64,000 bases of DNA. Source: Empedobacter brevis_A. Lineage in GTDB: Bacteria > Bacteroidota > Bacteroidia > Flavobacteriales > Weeksellaceae. A model generated the notes under the pieces. That model was not told the origin of the DNA. It searched no databases and saw nothing but the letters and a program-made list of their open reading frames with translations. Positions 18,143 through 25,180 of this stretch are shown piece by piece. A program made the position numbers and the translations under genes. The stretch covers positions 248,001 to 312,000 of the forward strand of contig NZ_CBCPHV010000002.1 in NCBI RefSeq assembly GCF_965118635.1, written 5' to 3'. Each line of letters starts with the position of its first letter. Position 1 is the stretch's first letter.

Positions 18143-18472
18143 ATGGATACAAATAATACAGATTATACATTCGAAGAAATTCCAGATAACTCTCACAACG
18201 AACAAGATTTTTATGCAAAATTTAGAGAGAGATTAGATGATGTACAAAAATTTCCAGCAGATTATTTATTCAAATTCATTTATCCTTCAAGTGAAGAAAC
18301 AATGAAAAAAATAAAAGATGTTTTTGCAGGAACTAATGCTGAGTTTGAGTACAAAGCTTCTAAAAATAGAAAATATACATCGATTTCTATCAAACTTTAT
18401 GTAATTGATGCTGATACAGTAATCGATTATTACAAAGAAGTTGCAAAAATTGAAGGCGTTATAATGCTATAA
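18143..18472 (+). CDS. DUF493 family protein (YbeD-like)
   Basis: A 109-residue cytoplasmic protein whose C-terminal 85 residues match DUF493: FPADYLFKFIYPSSEETMK, then the strand YTSISIKLYVIDADTVIDYY and the final VAKIEGVIML. The fold is an ACT-like ferredoxin domain; members are thought to be small regulatory proteins, with no enzyme activity known. The last 17 bases, including its stop codon, are tandemly duplicated right after the gene (18461-18494), ahead of the terminator. It is a single-gene unit. Confidence 0.85.
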   Translation: MDTNNTDYTFEEIPDNSHNEQDFYAKFRERLDDVQKFPADYLFKFIYPSSEETMKKIKDVFAGTNAEFEYKASKNRKYTSISIKLYVIDADTVIDYYKEVAKIEGVIML

Positions 18473-18487
18473 AAAATATAATGCTAT

Positions 18488-18519
18488 AAAAAAACGGTCG
18501 CAATTGCGACCGTTTTTTT
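18488..18519 (+). terminator. Rho-independent terminator after the DUF493 gene
   Basis: Perfect inverted repeat: seven A, CGGTCGCAA/TTGCGACCG, seven T. Confidence 0.88.
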
Positions 18520-18984
18520 ATGTTCTAAAGAGTAGGGGAGGAACAAATCTTCTTTTTTTATAAAAATTACCTTAAAGGAATTATTCAATTATGTTAAATA
18601 CAATATGTATTTATTTTTCCTTATCCAATATTTCAATAATATAATAAAATTTTAAATTCTTAAATAATTCAAATTTGAGCAGAATTTCTGAAGATGAAAT
18701 TTTATTTACAATTTTTAAAATTTCCTAAAAAATCAAATCTGATTTAGAAATCTTTTTTTCTTTTAATTTATATACAATCAGAATAATTCTTTTTAATCTT
18801 CAATATTTCAAATAAATAAATTTACTTGAATAGGTTTGTTTAATATATGTATTTTTAAATAATTACAATTAATTACAAGTGTTTACAAATAATTGTAAAC
18901 GTTTATATTTTTAATAATTAGATAGTTATAATTTAGTTAAAAACTATTTTAAAATTTGATAAACGGATAAATTTTGAGAGAAAA
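18520..18984. other. 465-base AT-rich gap with one palindrome
   Basis: There is no gene I can support. The only structured element is GTTTACAAATAATTGTAAAC at 18881-18900, preceded by two related ATTACAA half-sites at 18862-18878. Confidence 0.5.
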
Positions 18985-19476
18985 CTATTTTAATAAGTAC
19001 AATTGAGCACAAACTCTTGCATCTGATAAAGCTTCGTGATGTGTTAATTGAAGATTAAAATGTCTTGCGCAATCTGATAATTTTGTAGGAACAATTCCTT
19101 TTTGTCTGAAAATTCTGCACGTACATTCCCATTTTTCAGCAAGGTTTAGTTTCGTATAATTTAGATCATAAAACTCCATTGTTTTTTTCAAAACCGATCG
19201 ATCGAAAGATTCGTTATGCGCTACAACTATTTGATTTTGTAAACGATTTTTGATTTCAAAATATACATCTTCGAAAGTTGGCGAATCAATTGTATCTTCA
19301 GGACGAATTCCGTGTATTAAAATATTATGATAATTATATTGATTTAACGGCGGTTGAATTAGCGTATAATATTCGTCTGTAATTACATTATCTGTTACAG
19401 TTACGATACCAACAGCGCAAGCAGAATTGCGATAATTGTTTGCAGTTTCAAAATCGATGGCAACAAAATTTTCCAT
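18985..19476 (-). CDS. DnaQ-like 3'-5' exonuclease
   Basis: A 163-residue DEDDh exonuclease domain standing alone. ExoI is FVAIDFETAN (Asp8, Glu10), ExoII is VVAHNESFDRSVL with the second Asp, and ExoIII is HHEALSDARVCAQL (His and last Asp near residue 150). It resembles the epsilon-subunit-like exonucleases that degrade ssDNA or RNA ends. The gene ends only three bases after the miaA stop and is transcribed the same way, so miaA and this gene form an operon. The substrate is not known. Confidence 0.88.
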   Translation of the reverse strand: MENFVAIDFETANNYRNSACAVGIVTVTDNVITDEYYTLIQPPLNQYNYHNILIHGIRPEDTIDSPTFEDVYFEIKNRLQNQIVVAHNESFDRSVLKKTMEFYDLNYTKLNLAEKWECTCRIFRQKGIVPTKLSDCARHFNLQLTHHEALSDARVCAQLYLLK

Positions 19477-19479
19477 AAT

Positions 19480-20394
19480 TTAGATTTTACTTGATATAAA
19501 ATTAATAATATTTTCTTGCTCAAAAGGTGAAAACCAATTTACAGCTTCATCTTTTTTGAACCATGTCATTTGTCGTTTTGCAAATCGTCTTGTATTTTTT
19601 TTGATTTCTTCTATTGCAAAATCCAATGTAATTTCGTCTTCGAAAAAATCAAATAATTCTCGATAACCAACTGTTTGTAAAGCATTCAAATCTTTTAATG
19701 AAAATAATTCTTTTGCTTCATCAACCAAACCTTCATTTATCATAATATCAACTCGTTTATTGATACGATCGTATATTTCTTCTCGCGGAAGTTCTAAACC
19801 TATTTTAATTATGTTAAATGGACGTTTGTTCAAATCTTGATTTCTGAAATGTGAGAAAGGAAAACCCGAAGATCTATAAATTTCTAAAGCACGAGTAACG
19901 CGTTGTTTATTGAAAATATCTACTTCTTTGTAATAAATTGGATCAACTTGTTGTAATTCTTGTTGCAATTTTTCAATTCCAAATTCAGCAAGTTCATTAT
20001 TCAATTGTTCTCTAATTTTAGGATCGACTTCTGGAAATTCGTCAAAACCAACTGTAATTGCTTTTTCATATAAACCAGAACCGCCAACCATAATGCATAT
20101 ATCATTTGTCTTGAAATAATTATCCAAAAAAGCTAAACCATCACGTTCAAAATCACCAACTGAATATTTTTCATGAATAGAAATATTTTGAATAAAATGA
20201 TGTTTCACTTCAGCCAATTCTTCATCGGAAGGAACAGCAGTTCCAATTTTCATTTCTTTGAAAAATTGTCGACTATCACAAGAAATAATTTCAGATTGAA
20301 AATGTTTTGCAACTTCTATTGCTAAACTCGTTTTACCAATTGCAGTTGGTCCAACAATAGAAATTAAGGTTTTATTAGTTTGAATTTTTTGCAT
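19480..20394 (-). CDS. miaA: tRNA dimethylallyltransferase
   Basis: A 304-residue enzyme that adds a dimethylallyl group to A37 of tRNAs reading UNN codons. The ATG at 20394 is preferred to the TTG seven codons upstream. Motifs: Walker A VGPTAIGKTS (14-23), SCDSRQFFKEM with the catalytic Asp, GTAVPSDEE, MVGGSGLYEKA, and the tRNA-contacting C-terminal segment RRFAKRQMTWFKK near residue 280. Length is normal. It heads a two-gene unit with the DnaQ-like exonuclease. Confidence 0.96.
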   Translation of the reverse strand: MQKIQTNKTLISIVGPTAIGKTSLAIEVAKHFQSEIISCDSRQFFKEMKIGTAVPSDEELAEVKHHFIQNISIHEKYSVGDFERDGLAFLDNYFKTNDICIMVGGSGLYEKAITVGFDEFPEVDPKIREQLNNELAEFGIEKLQQELQQVDPIYYKEVDIFNKQRVTRALEIYRSSGFPFSHFRNQDLNKRPFNIIKIGLELPREEIYDRINKRVDIMINEGLVDEAKELFSLKDLNALQTVGYRELFDFFEDEITLDFAIEEIKKNTRRFAKRQMTWFKKDEAVNWFSPFEQENIINFISSKI

Positions 20395-20439
20395 GTTATT
20401 AGAAATCGGGCGCAAGATACTTCGATATTTTATGAAAAG

Positions 20440-20470
20440 AAAAAGCTTCTATAAAAAATAGAAGCTTTTC
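20440..20470 (-). terminator. Rho-independent terminator after the MaoC-like gene
   Basis: Arms AAAAGCTTCTAT and ATAGAAGCTTTT around a short A-rich loop; lies between miaA and the upstream MaoC-like gene. Confidence 0.8.
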
Positions 20471-20490
20471 AAAATTATATTGATTTATAA

Positions 20491-20952
20491 TTAATCGTTG
20501 AAATGATATAAGAAAACCACATCTGCTGTATAAGCAGGTTTTGGATTATCTTTAATTTCTAAAGTTGCTTCAATAACAACTTTTGCAATTCCTCTTAGAT
20601 TTGTAATTGATTTTAATTTTGCAGTTAATCTCACTTCGCTGTCTACTAAAACTGCTTGTCCAAATCTTAAACTCTCAATTCCGTAATTGATTAACATTTT
20701 GATATTGCGCACTTCTGCAATTTGATTCCATAAATGAGGAATTAAAGAAAGTGTTAAATATCCATGTGCAATTGTTTTCTTGAAAGGCCCTTCGTTAGCT
20801 GCTTTTTCAGGATCTGTGTGAATCCATTGATGATCTAAAGTTGCGTCTGCAAAGCGATTGATTTGTTCTTGATTTATAATATGCCAATCAGATTTCCCGA
20901 TTTCTTTACCTTCGAAAGCTTTGTATTCATCAAAATTATTAATAATAACCAT
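20491..20952 (-). CDS. MaoC-like (R)-specific enoyl-CoA hydratase
   Basis: A 153-residue single hotdog-fold protein. The MaoC catalytic dyad is visible: FADATLDHQWIHTDPEKA (Asp and His, near residues 36-47), followed by IAHGYLTLSLIPHLW, the central hotdog helix. The second half, NYGIESLRFGQAVLVDS and AKLKSITNLRG, matches the same family. It hydrates short enoyl-CoA in the R configuration, or acts as a dehydratase in fatty-acid metabolism; the chain length cannot be told. It is a single gene with its own terminator. Confidence 0.88.
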   Translation of the reverse strand: MVIINNFDEYKAFEGKEIGKSDWHIINQEQINRFADATLDHQWIHTDPEKAANEGPFKKTIAHGYLTLSLIPHLWNQIAEVRNIKMLINYGIESLRFGQAVLVDSEVRLTAKLKSITNLRGIAKVVIEATLEIKDNPKPAYTADVVFLYHFND

Positions 20953-21058
20953 TATTAAAGTGTTTTAGTATTGTATTGCTCAAATCTAATAAATAATCGC
21001 CATATAATAAATTTTATTTATAAGAATACTTCCTGTTTTTATCTCATAAACAATAAAA

Positions 21059-21086
21059 AAATCCGATTGAATTTTCAATCGGATTT
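21059..21086 (-). terminator. Rho-independent terminator after the DUF1232 gene
   Basis: Arms AAATCCGATTGAA/TTCAATCGGATTT with flanking A tract. Confidence 0.8.
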
Positions 21087-21108
21087 ATAAAAGATATTTA
21101 ATTTATTG

Positions 21109-21462
21109 TTATTCAATAATTTTTGCATCTTCAATATTTGCATAAGATTTCTGTGATTCTTTCCATGCAAGATATTTTATAACTTCTTTGTTAAAATATT
21201 TCATTCCGAAGAGTAGAATACCAAAATCGTCAATCAAACCAAATGGACCAAATAATGCTTCTGGAATAATATCAATTGGAGAAATAATGTATAAAGTTGC
21301 GACAAATCCAAGAAATAAATTCTTGCTGTCAGGTTTATAACTTCCTTTTTTGTAATCACCTAACATACTGAAAAAAGCCTTTACTTTTTCAAAAAAAGAT
21401 TTGTCTTTTTGAGCTGCCATTGCTGCTGCACCTGCGACTTTAAAGAATTTTGATTTTTTCAT
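21109..21462 (-). CDS. YkvA/DUF1232 family membrane protein
   Basis: A 117-residue protein with the DUF1232 core LGFVATLYIISPIDIIPEAL followed by FGPFGLIDDFGILLFGMKY, which defines the family (the S-P-x-D-x-[IL]-P-[DE] and DD motifs). It has one or two membrane-associated helices and a basic N-terminus. The function of the family is unknown; in other bacteria it is a small envelope-associated protein. It is a single-gene unit. Confidence 0.88.
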   Translation of the reverse strand: MKKSKFFKVAGAAAMAAQKDKSFFEKVKAFFSMLGDYKKGSYKPDSKNLFLGFVATLYIISPIDIIPEALFGPFGLIDDFGILLFGMKYFNKEVIKYLAWKESQKSYANIEDAKIIE

Positions 21463-21581
21463 TTTACAAAATATGTTTTAATACGTATTATGTATTACAA
21501 AGTACATGCCAAAACAATTAAACAACCCTTTTGTGTCATGTTAAAACTTTGAATTATATTGTTTTAATGATTTTATTAAAC

Positions 21582-21613
21582 AAAAACGACACTTATATTT
21601 AAGTGCCGTTTCG
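21582..21613 (-). terminator. Rho-independent terminator after the 71-residue gene
   Basis: Arms AAACGACACTTA/TAAGTGCCGTTT with one A-C mismatch and a 4-base loop. Confidence 0.65.
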
Positions 21614-21829
21614 TTATTTTTGTAATTCTTCTTCAATTTTAAAAAACCATTCTGTTTTTTGGTTATATACTTCTGCTTCTGCAAGCATATAATGCGCTTC
21701 TTTCGTTTCTTCGTATTTTACACGATCCATTGTTTCTGGATTGAAAGGAGGTAATGGTTGCACTTCTGCGCTAAAAGTTTTTGTATGTCCTTTATATGTA
21801 AATGTTTTAGTAATAATTTCTTTTTCCAT
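21614..21829 (-). CDS. Hypothetical 71-residue protein
   Basis: A small acidic soluble protein with a beta-rich first half (KEIITKTFTYKGHTKTFSAEV) and a helical C-terminus ending TEWFFKIEEELQK. No family recognised. It is supported as a real gene by its own terminator right behind the stop and by sensible amino-acid composition. It has no signal peptide or membrane helix, so it is probably cytoplasmic. Confidence 0.6.
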   Translation of the reverse strand: MEKEIITKTFTYKGHTKTFSAEVQPLPPFNPETMDRVKYEETKEAHYMLAEAEVYNQKTEWFFKIEEELQK

Positions 21830-21898
21830 TGTCTTCTAATCTTTCACAAAAATACGAATTTTGTAAAGTAGAATTTATATTCTGAATAATTTAATTTA

Positions 21899-21933
21899 TT
21901 TGACTGAATTAATTCTTGAAAATAGTAATTTTG
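21899..21933 (+). promoter_or_regulatory. Promoter for the DUF1826 gene, nearly leaderless
   Basis: TTTG at 21899-21902 and TAATTTTG at 21926-21933 (spacer 23, slightly long). The -7 box ends only seven bases before the ATG at 21941, so the transcript would begin at or next to the start codon. Confidence 0.6.
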
Positions 21934-21940
21934 CGTTAAT

Positions 21941-22642
21941 ATGATTGCTCAAAATAATTCTAATCAAGAACAAGTTCTTGTCGTTTCTTCGTTTTATGAT
22001 CTTGTAAATACAGAATTTTCTGGAAAAAATAATGCAATAAATTGGCAACGAAATTTGATTGGTGATTTTGAAGAAATAGTGAATCAGCTTATTTTAAAAG
22101 ATGATATTACAGTTATTTCTGTTGATGATTTGAATGATTTAACTTTGTCTGATGAAGGAGATAAAGCAAGGAATATTTTGTTGAATGATTTGCAAGAATT
22201 GACAGATTTCGGAGCTTCACCAACTTTGAATTTATTGAAATGTTATGAATGTGATAATGAATTTGATTTTATTTCGACGGATGTTTATTCATTTCATGTA
22301 GATCGTTCACCAATTCCTACCGATACTTTTTTATGTACTTATTATGGTGCAGCTAGTGATATTGTAAGAAATGAAGATGCGAAGCAAAAAATTTTGATTC
22401 CAGAAATTAGAGCAAAATTGTTTGATTTATACGATGGAGATATTGATGGTTTTGATGACTTTTTAAAAGAATATTTCTTTGATCTTCATTATCAAATTAA
22501 TCCAGATGTTAAACCAATTAATTTAGGAAAAGGAAATCTTTGGCGATTGGCAGTTGATCATCCTCAGCAAAAAGTTTTTCCTTGTGTACATCGTGCGCCG
22601 AAAGAGAATAAAGATGAATATCGATTGTTGTTGATTTGTTAG
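21941..22642 (+). CDS. DUF1826 domain-containing protein
   Basis: A 233-residue cytoplasmic protein. The C-terminal half carries the DUF1826 pattern: a His-x-Asp-Arg segment (FHVDRSPIPTDTFLCTYYG, about residues 123-141) and a final NLWRLAVDHPQQKVFPCVHRAP block. The mix of conserved His, Asp and Cys suggests metal binding. Known family members are often encoded near zinc-homeostasis genes, but no such gene is adjacent here. It begins very close to its promoter, so it may be translated from a leaderless or nearly leaderless mRNA. Function unknown. Confidence 0.7.
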   Translation: MIAQNNSNQEQVLVVSSFYDLVNTEFSGKNNAINWQRNLIGDFEEIVNQLILKDDITVISVDDLNDLTLSDEGDKARNILLNDLQELTDFGASPTLNLLKCYECDNEFDFISTDVYSFHVDRSPIPTDTFLCTYYGAASDIVRNEDAKQKILIPEIRAKLFDLYDGDIDGFDDFLKEYFFDLHYQINPDVKPINLGKGNLWRLAVDHPQQKVFPCVHRAPKENKDEYRLLLIC

Positions 22643-22753
22643 AAATGAATATCAAATAATTATTTTATAGTTTTTAAATTAAAATTACAGATTAAGATTC
22701 AAAGAATTTAGCTTTTGAATGAAGTCAAGCTTTTATTATTATAATGGATTCAC

Positions 22754-22761
22754 TAAATTTG
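22754..22761 (+). promoter_or_regulatory. -7 promoter element for the zeta-like module
   Basis: TAAATTTG matches TAnnTTTG, 44 bases before the ATG at 22806. No clear -33 box. Confidence 0.4.
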
Positions 22762-22805
22762 CTTATATTTATTGGTGAATAATTATTAATTTAATTTCTA
22801 TCATT

Positions 22806-23045
22806 ATGAACAAAGAATCAGATATATTAAAATTAGAAGAAGCAGGAGCGTTAAATCGTTTAGCTAAATCTGCATCTCAAGCTGCAATCAGAGTTTCAGA
22901 AGCATTAGATTTATCAGTTCAATATGTTCAAGGTAATCGAATCGTTGAGAGAAAACCTAATGGAGAGATTAAGGTAATTAAAACAATAGATCGAGTAAAA
23001 GTTCCAGCTGAATTAAAAAAAGGAGCTAAATTATGCCTAAAATAA
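22806..23045 (+). CDS. Small partner of the zeta-like kinase (putative antitoxin)
   Basis: A 79-residue protein beginning with an acidic helix (SDILKLEEAGALNRLAKSA) and ending in basic residues. The middle QNVQ-like region (LDLSVQYVQGNRIVERKPNG) suggests a small DNA- or partner-binding fold, but I do not recognise a named family. It overlaps the downstream zeta-like kinase by 13 bases, the usual antitoxin-first layout of type II toxin-antitoxin pairs, so an antitoxin role is inferred from position only. Confidence 0.55.
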   Translation: MNKESDILKLEEAGALNRLAKSASQAAIRVSEALDLSVQYVQGNRIVERKPNGEIKVIKTIDRVKVPAELKKGAKLCLK

Positions 23046-23761
23046 AACGTTTACGCGTTTTTGCTGGTCCAAATGGATCTGGAAAGTCTACTTTATTCGA
23101 TTCAATCTCATCAAAATTTAATACAGGATATTTCATTAATTCAGATTTGATAGAGAAAGAAATTTCTTCAAAAGGTTTTATTGATTTGAATCGATATGAA
23201 CTAAAACTTACCGAAAAGGATTTTGAAGTTTTCAAAGCTGAACCTGCTTCAATTTCATTATTTGAAAAAGCAAATAATGAAGGAAAAGCGATTGATGTAC
23301 AGTTTCGAAATAATGTTTTGGTTGATAAATCTAAATCTACACATAGTTACGAAGCTTCTTTCATAACTTCGTTTATTCGAAAACATTTATTGATTAAAGG
23401 TAAATCTTATTCATTTGAAACAGTGATGAGTCATCCTTCTAAAATAGATGAAATTGTTGACGCTAAAAAACGAGGTTTCAAAACATATATGTATTTTGTT
23501 TGCATAGAAGATCCTTTGATTAATATTTCTCGTATCGAGAATAGAGTGGAAAAAGGAGGACATGCTGTGCCCGATGAAAAGGTGATTAGAAGATATCATT
23601 CTACTTTAATGAATTTATTTCCTTCTTTAAGAATAGTCGATAAAGCTTATATTTTTGATAATTCTACTCAAGAAATGAGATTATTTGCACAAGTTAAGAA
23701 AAATGAACTTGAAATAGTTTCCGATAAAGTTCCAAATTGGTTTATAAAACAACTGCAATAA
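23033..23761 (+). CDS. Zeta-toxin-like P-loop kinase (COG4185 type)
   Basis: A 242-residue P-loop protein. Walker A is FAGPNGSGKSTLF (residues about 10-22), a catalytic-type NSD follows in YFINSDLIEKE, and the C-terminal half has the family pattern SFETVMSHPSK and RVEKGGHAVPDEKVIRRYH. Zeta toxins phosphorylate UDP-N-acetylglucosamine and so block wall synthesis; COG4185 members resemble them, but most are not tested. The start overlaps the putative antitoxin. Nothing else in the neighbourhood looks mobile. Toxin activity is inference. Confidence 0.75.
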   Translation: MPKIKRLRVFAGPNGSGKSTLFDSISSKFNTGYFINSDLIEKEISSKGFIDLNRYELKLTEKDFEVFKAEPASISLFEKANNEGKAIDVQFRNNVLVDKSKSTHSYEASFITSFIRKHLLIKGKSYSFETVMSHPSKIDEIVDAKKRGFKTYMYFVCIEDPLINISRIENRVEKGGHAVPDEKVIRRYHSTLMNLFPSLRIVDKAYIFDNSTQEMRLFAQVKKNELEIVSDKVPNWFIKQLQ

Positions 23762-23845
23762 AATTTTATCTTTGTAATTATAATTTTACAATTAGATCTA
23801 TCCAATTGTAAAATGCCATTCATTATAAGGATAATATAAAATACT

Positions 23846-24175
23846 ATGGATTTACAAGATCAATTAAAAAATCTTTTTCCTGATCATATACCAGAACCAG
23901 AGGAAATAATAGAAGAAGCACAACACGATTTATGGATTCAGAAAGAGCCGTTAATTTGTAAGTTTGAAAAACGCAAAGGAAAAGTAAATACAATAATCGA
24001 AGGTTATGATGGAGAAACAGAAGATTTCAAGATTTTAGCAAAGCAGATTAAGCAATTTTTACGTGTTGGAGGAAGTTTTAAGGATGAACAAATTATTATC
24101 CAAGGAGATTATCGTGATAAGATTATGGCTTTTCTAAAAGATAAAGGATTTAAAGTGAAAAGAGTAGGTGGTTAA
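23846..24175 (+). CDS. SUI1/eIF1-like translation factor (YciH family)
   Basis: A 109-residue protein with the SUI1 fold: ICKFEKRKGKVNTIIEGYDG, the LAKQIKQFLRVGGSFKDEQI helix-strand unit, the QGDYRDKIMAFLKDKGFKVK ending. In bacteria such proteins associate with the small ribosomal subunit and may influence start-codon choice, although their need is unclear. It is transcribed with the downstream nucleoside phosphorylase 65 bases later, possibly as one unit. Confidence 0.9.
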   Translation: MDLQDQLKNLFPDHIPEPEEIIEEAQHDLWIQKEPLICKFEKRKGKVNTIIEGYDGETEDFKILAKQIKQFLRVGGSFKDEQIIIQGDYRDKIMAFLKDKGFKVKRVGG

Positions 24176-24240
24176 CATTTCTTTTACAATTTGTATGAAT
24201 AAAAATTGTATATTGTTCTCTTATTTTTAATTATAAAATC

Positions 24241-25113
24241 ATGAGTAAAGCAGCATCAGAATTAGTTTTAAATGCAGACGGAAGTATTTACCATTGTAAT
24301 ATAAAACCAGAACATTTAGCCGATACTATTATAACTGTTGGAGATCCAAATCGTGTTGAGAAAGTTTCAAGACATTTCGATACAATAGAACATACAGCTA
24401 CAAAAAGAGAAATTGTTACACATACAGGAACGTTGAATGGAAAGCGTTTAACGGTTATTTCAACTGGAATGGGAACAGACAATATCGATATTGTTTTCTC
24501 TGAGTTAGATGCTTTGGCAAATATAGATTTAGCTACTGGCGAAATCAAAAAAGACTTTCGTAAATTATCATTCGTTCGTTTAGGAACTTCAGGAGCTTTG
24601 CAAGCCGATATTCCTGTTGATAGTTTTGTAATTGGTTCTCACGGTTTAGGTTTAGACGGACTTTTGCATTATTATGTTGGGAGCGAAGCAGTAATGAATA
24701 AAGAAGCAGAAGATGCTTTTATAAAACATGTAGATTGGTCGCCAAATAAATCTCGTCCATATTTGGTAAAAGGATCTGATAGTTTGTTAGAAACATTAGC
24801 TTCAGATAAAACAATTCAAGGAATAACAGCTACAGCTTGTGGTTTTTATGGTCCTCAAGGACGTTATTTGAGATTGGAACCAAATCCAGTTGATATTAAT
24901 GAGCGTTTAACTTCTTTTAATTACGAAGGTTTAAGAATTTCTAATTTCGAAATGGAAACATCTGCAATATATGGATTAGCAGCAATGATGGGACATGAAG
25001 CATTATCTGTAAATGCAATTGTAGCAAATAGAATTTTAGGTGAATTTAGTGCAGATTCTTACAAAGCTGTTGATGCAATGATTGAATATTCGTTGGAAAG
25101 ATTAACAAAATAA
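24241..25113 (+). CDS. Nucleoside phosphorylase (uridine phosphorylase-like)
   Basis: A 290-residue cytoplasmic enzyme of the PNP/UDP phosphorylase family (NP-I). The phosphate-binding glycine motif is IITVGDPNRVEK near residue 30, the conserved arginine and threonine region includes TGMGTDNIDIV, and the substrate-site block is NFEMETSAIYGLAAMMGHEA near residue 238-257. The E-M-E-T-S motif is typical for uridine or other nucleoside phosphorylases that split nucleosides with phosphate. The exact base specificity (uridine versus purine) is not certain. It ends in a strong terminator shared with recN. Confidence 0.87.
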   Translation: MSKAASELVLNADGSIYHCNIKPEHLADTIITVGDPNRVEKVSRHFDTIEHTATKREIVTHTGTLNGKRLTVISTGMGTDNIDIVFSELDALANIDLATGEIKKDFRKLSFVRLGTSGALQADIPVDSFVIGSHGLGLDGLLHYYVGSEAVMNKEAEDAFIKHVDWSPNKSRPYLVKGSDSLLETLASDKTIQGITATACGFYGPQGRYLRLEPNPVDINERLTSFNYEGLRISNFEMETSAIYGLAAMMGHEALSVNAIVANRILGEFSADSYKAVDAMIEYSLERLTK

Positions 25114-25135
25114 TTTACAACAATTATTATAAAAC

Positions 25136-25165
25136 AAAAGCTCGAGAAAATTCTCGAGCTTTTTT
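25136..25165. terminator. Bidirectional terminator with the CTCGAGAA core
   Basis: Arms AAAAGCTCGAGAA/TTCTCGAGCTTTT around two A, ahead of a T run; serves the phosphorylase and the convergent recN cluster. The core is shared with the terminator at 5465-5500. Confidence 0.85.
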
Positions 25166-25180
25166 ATTTTAGTTAGAATT

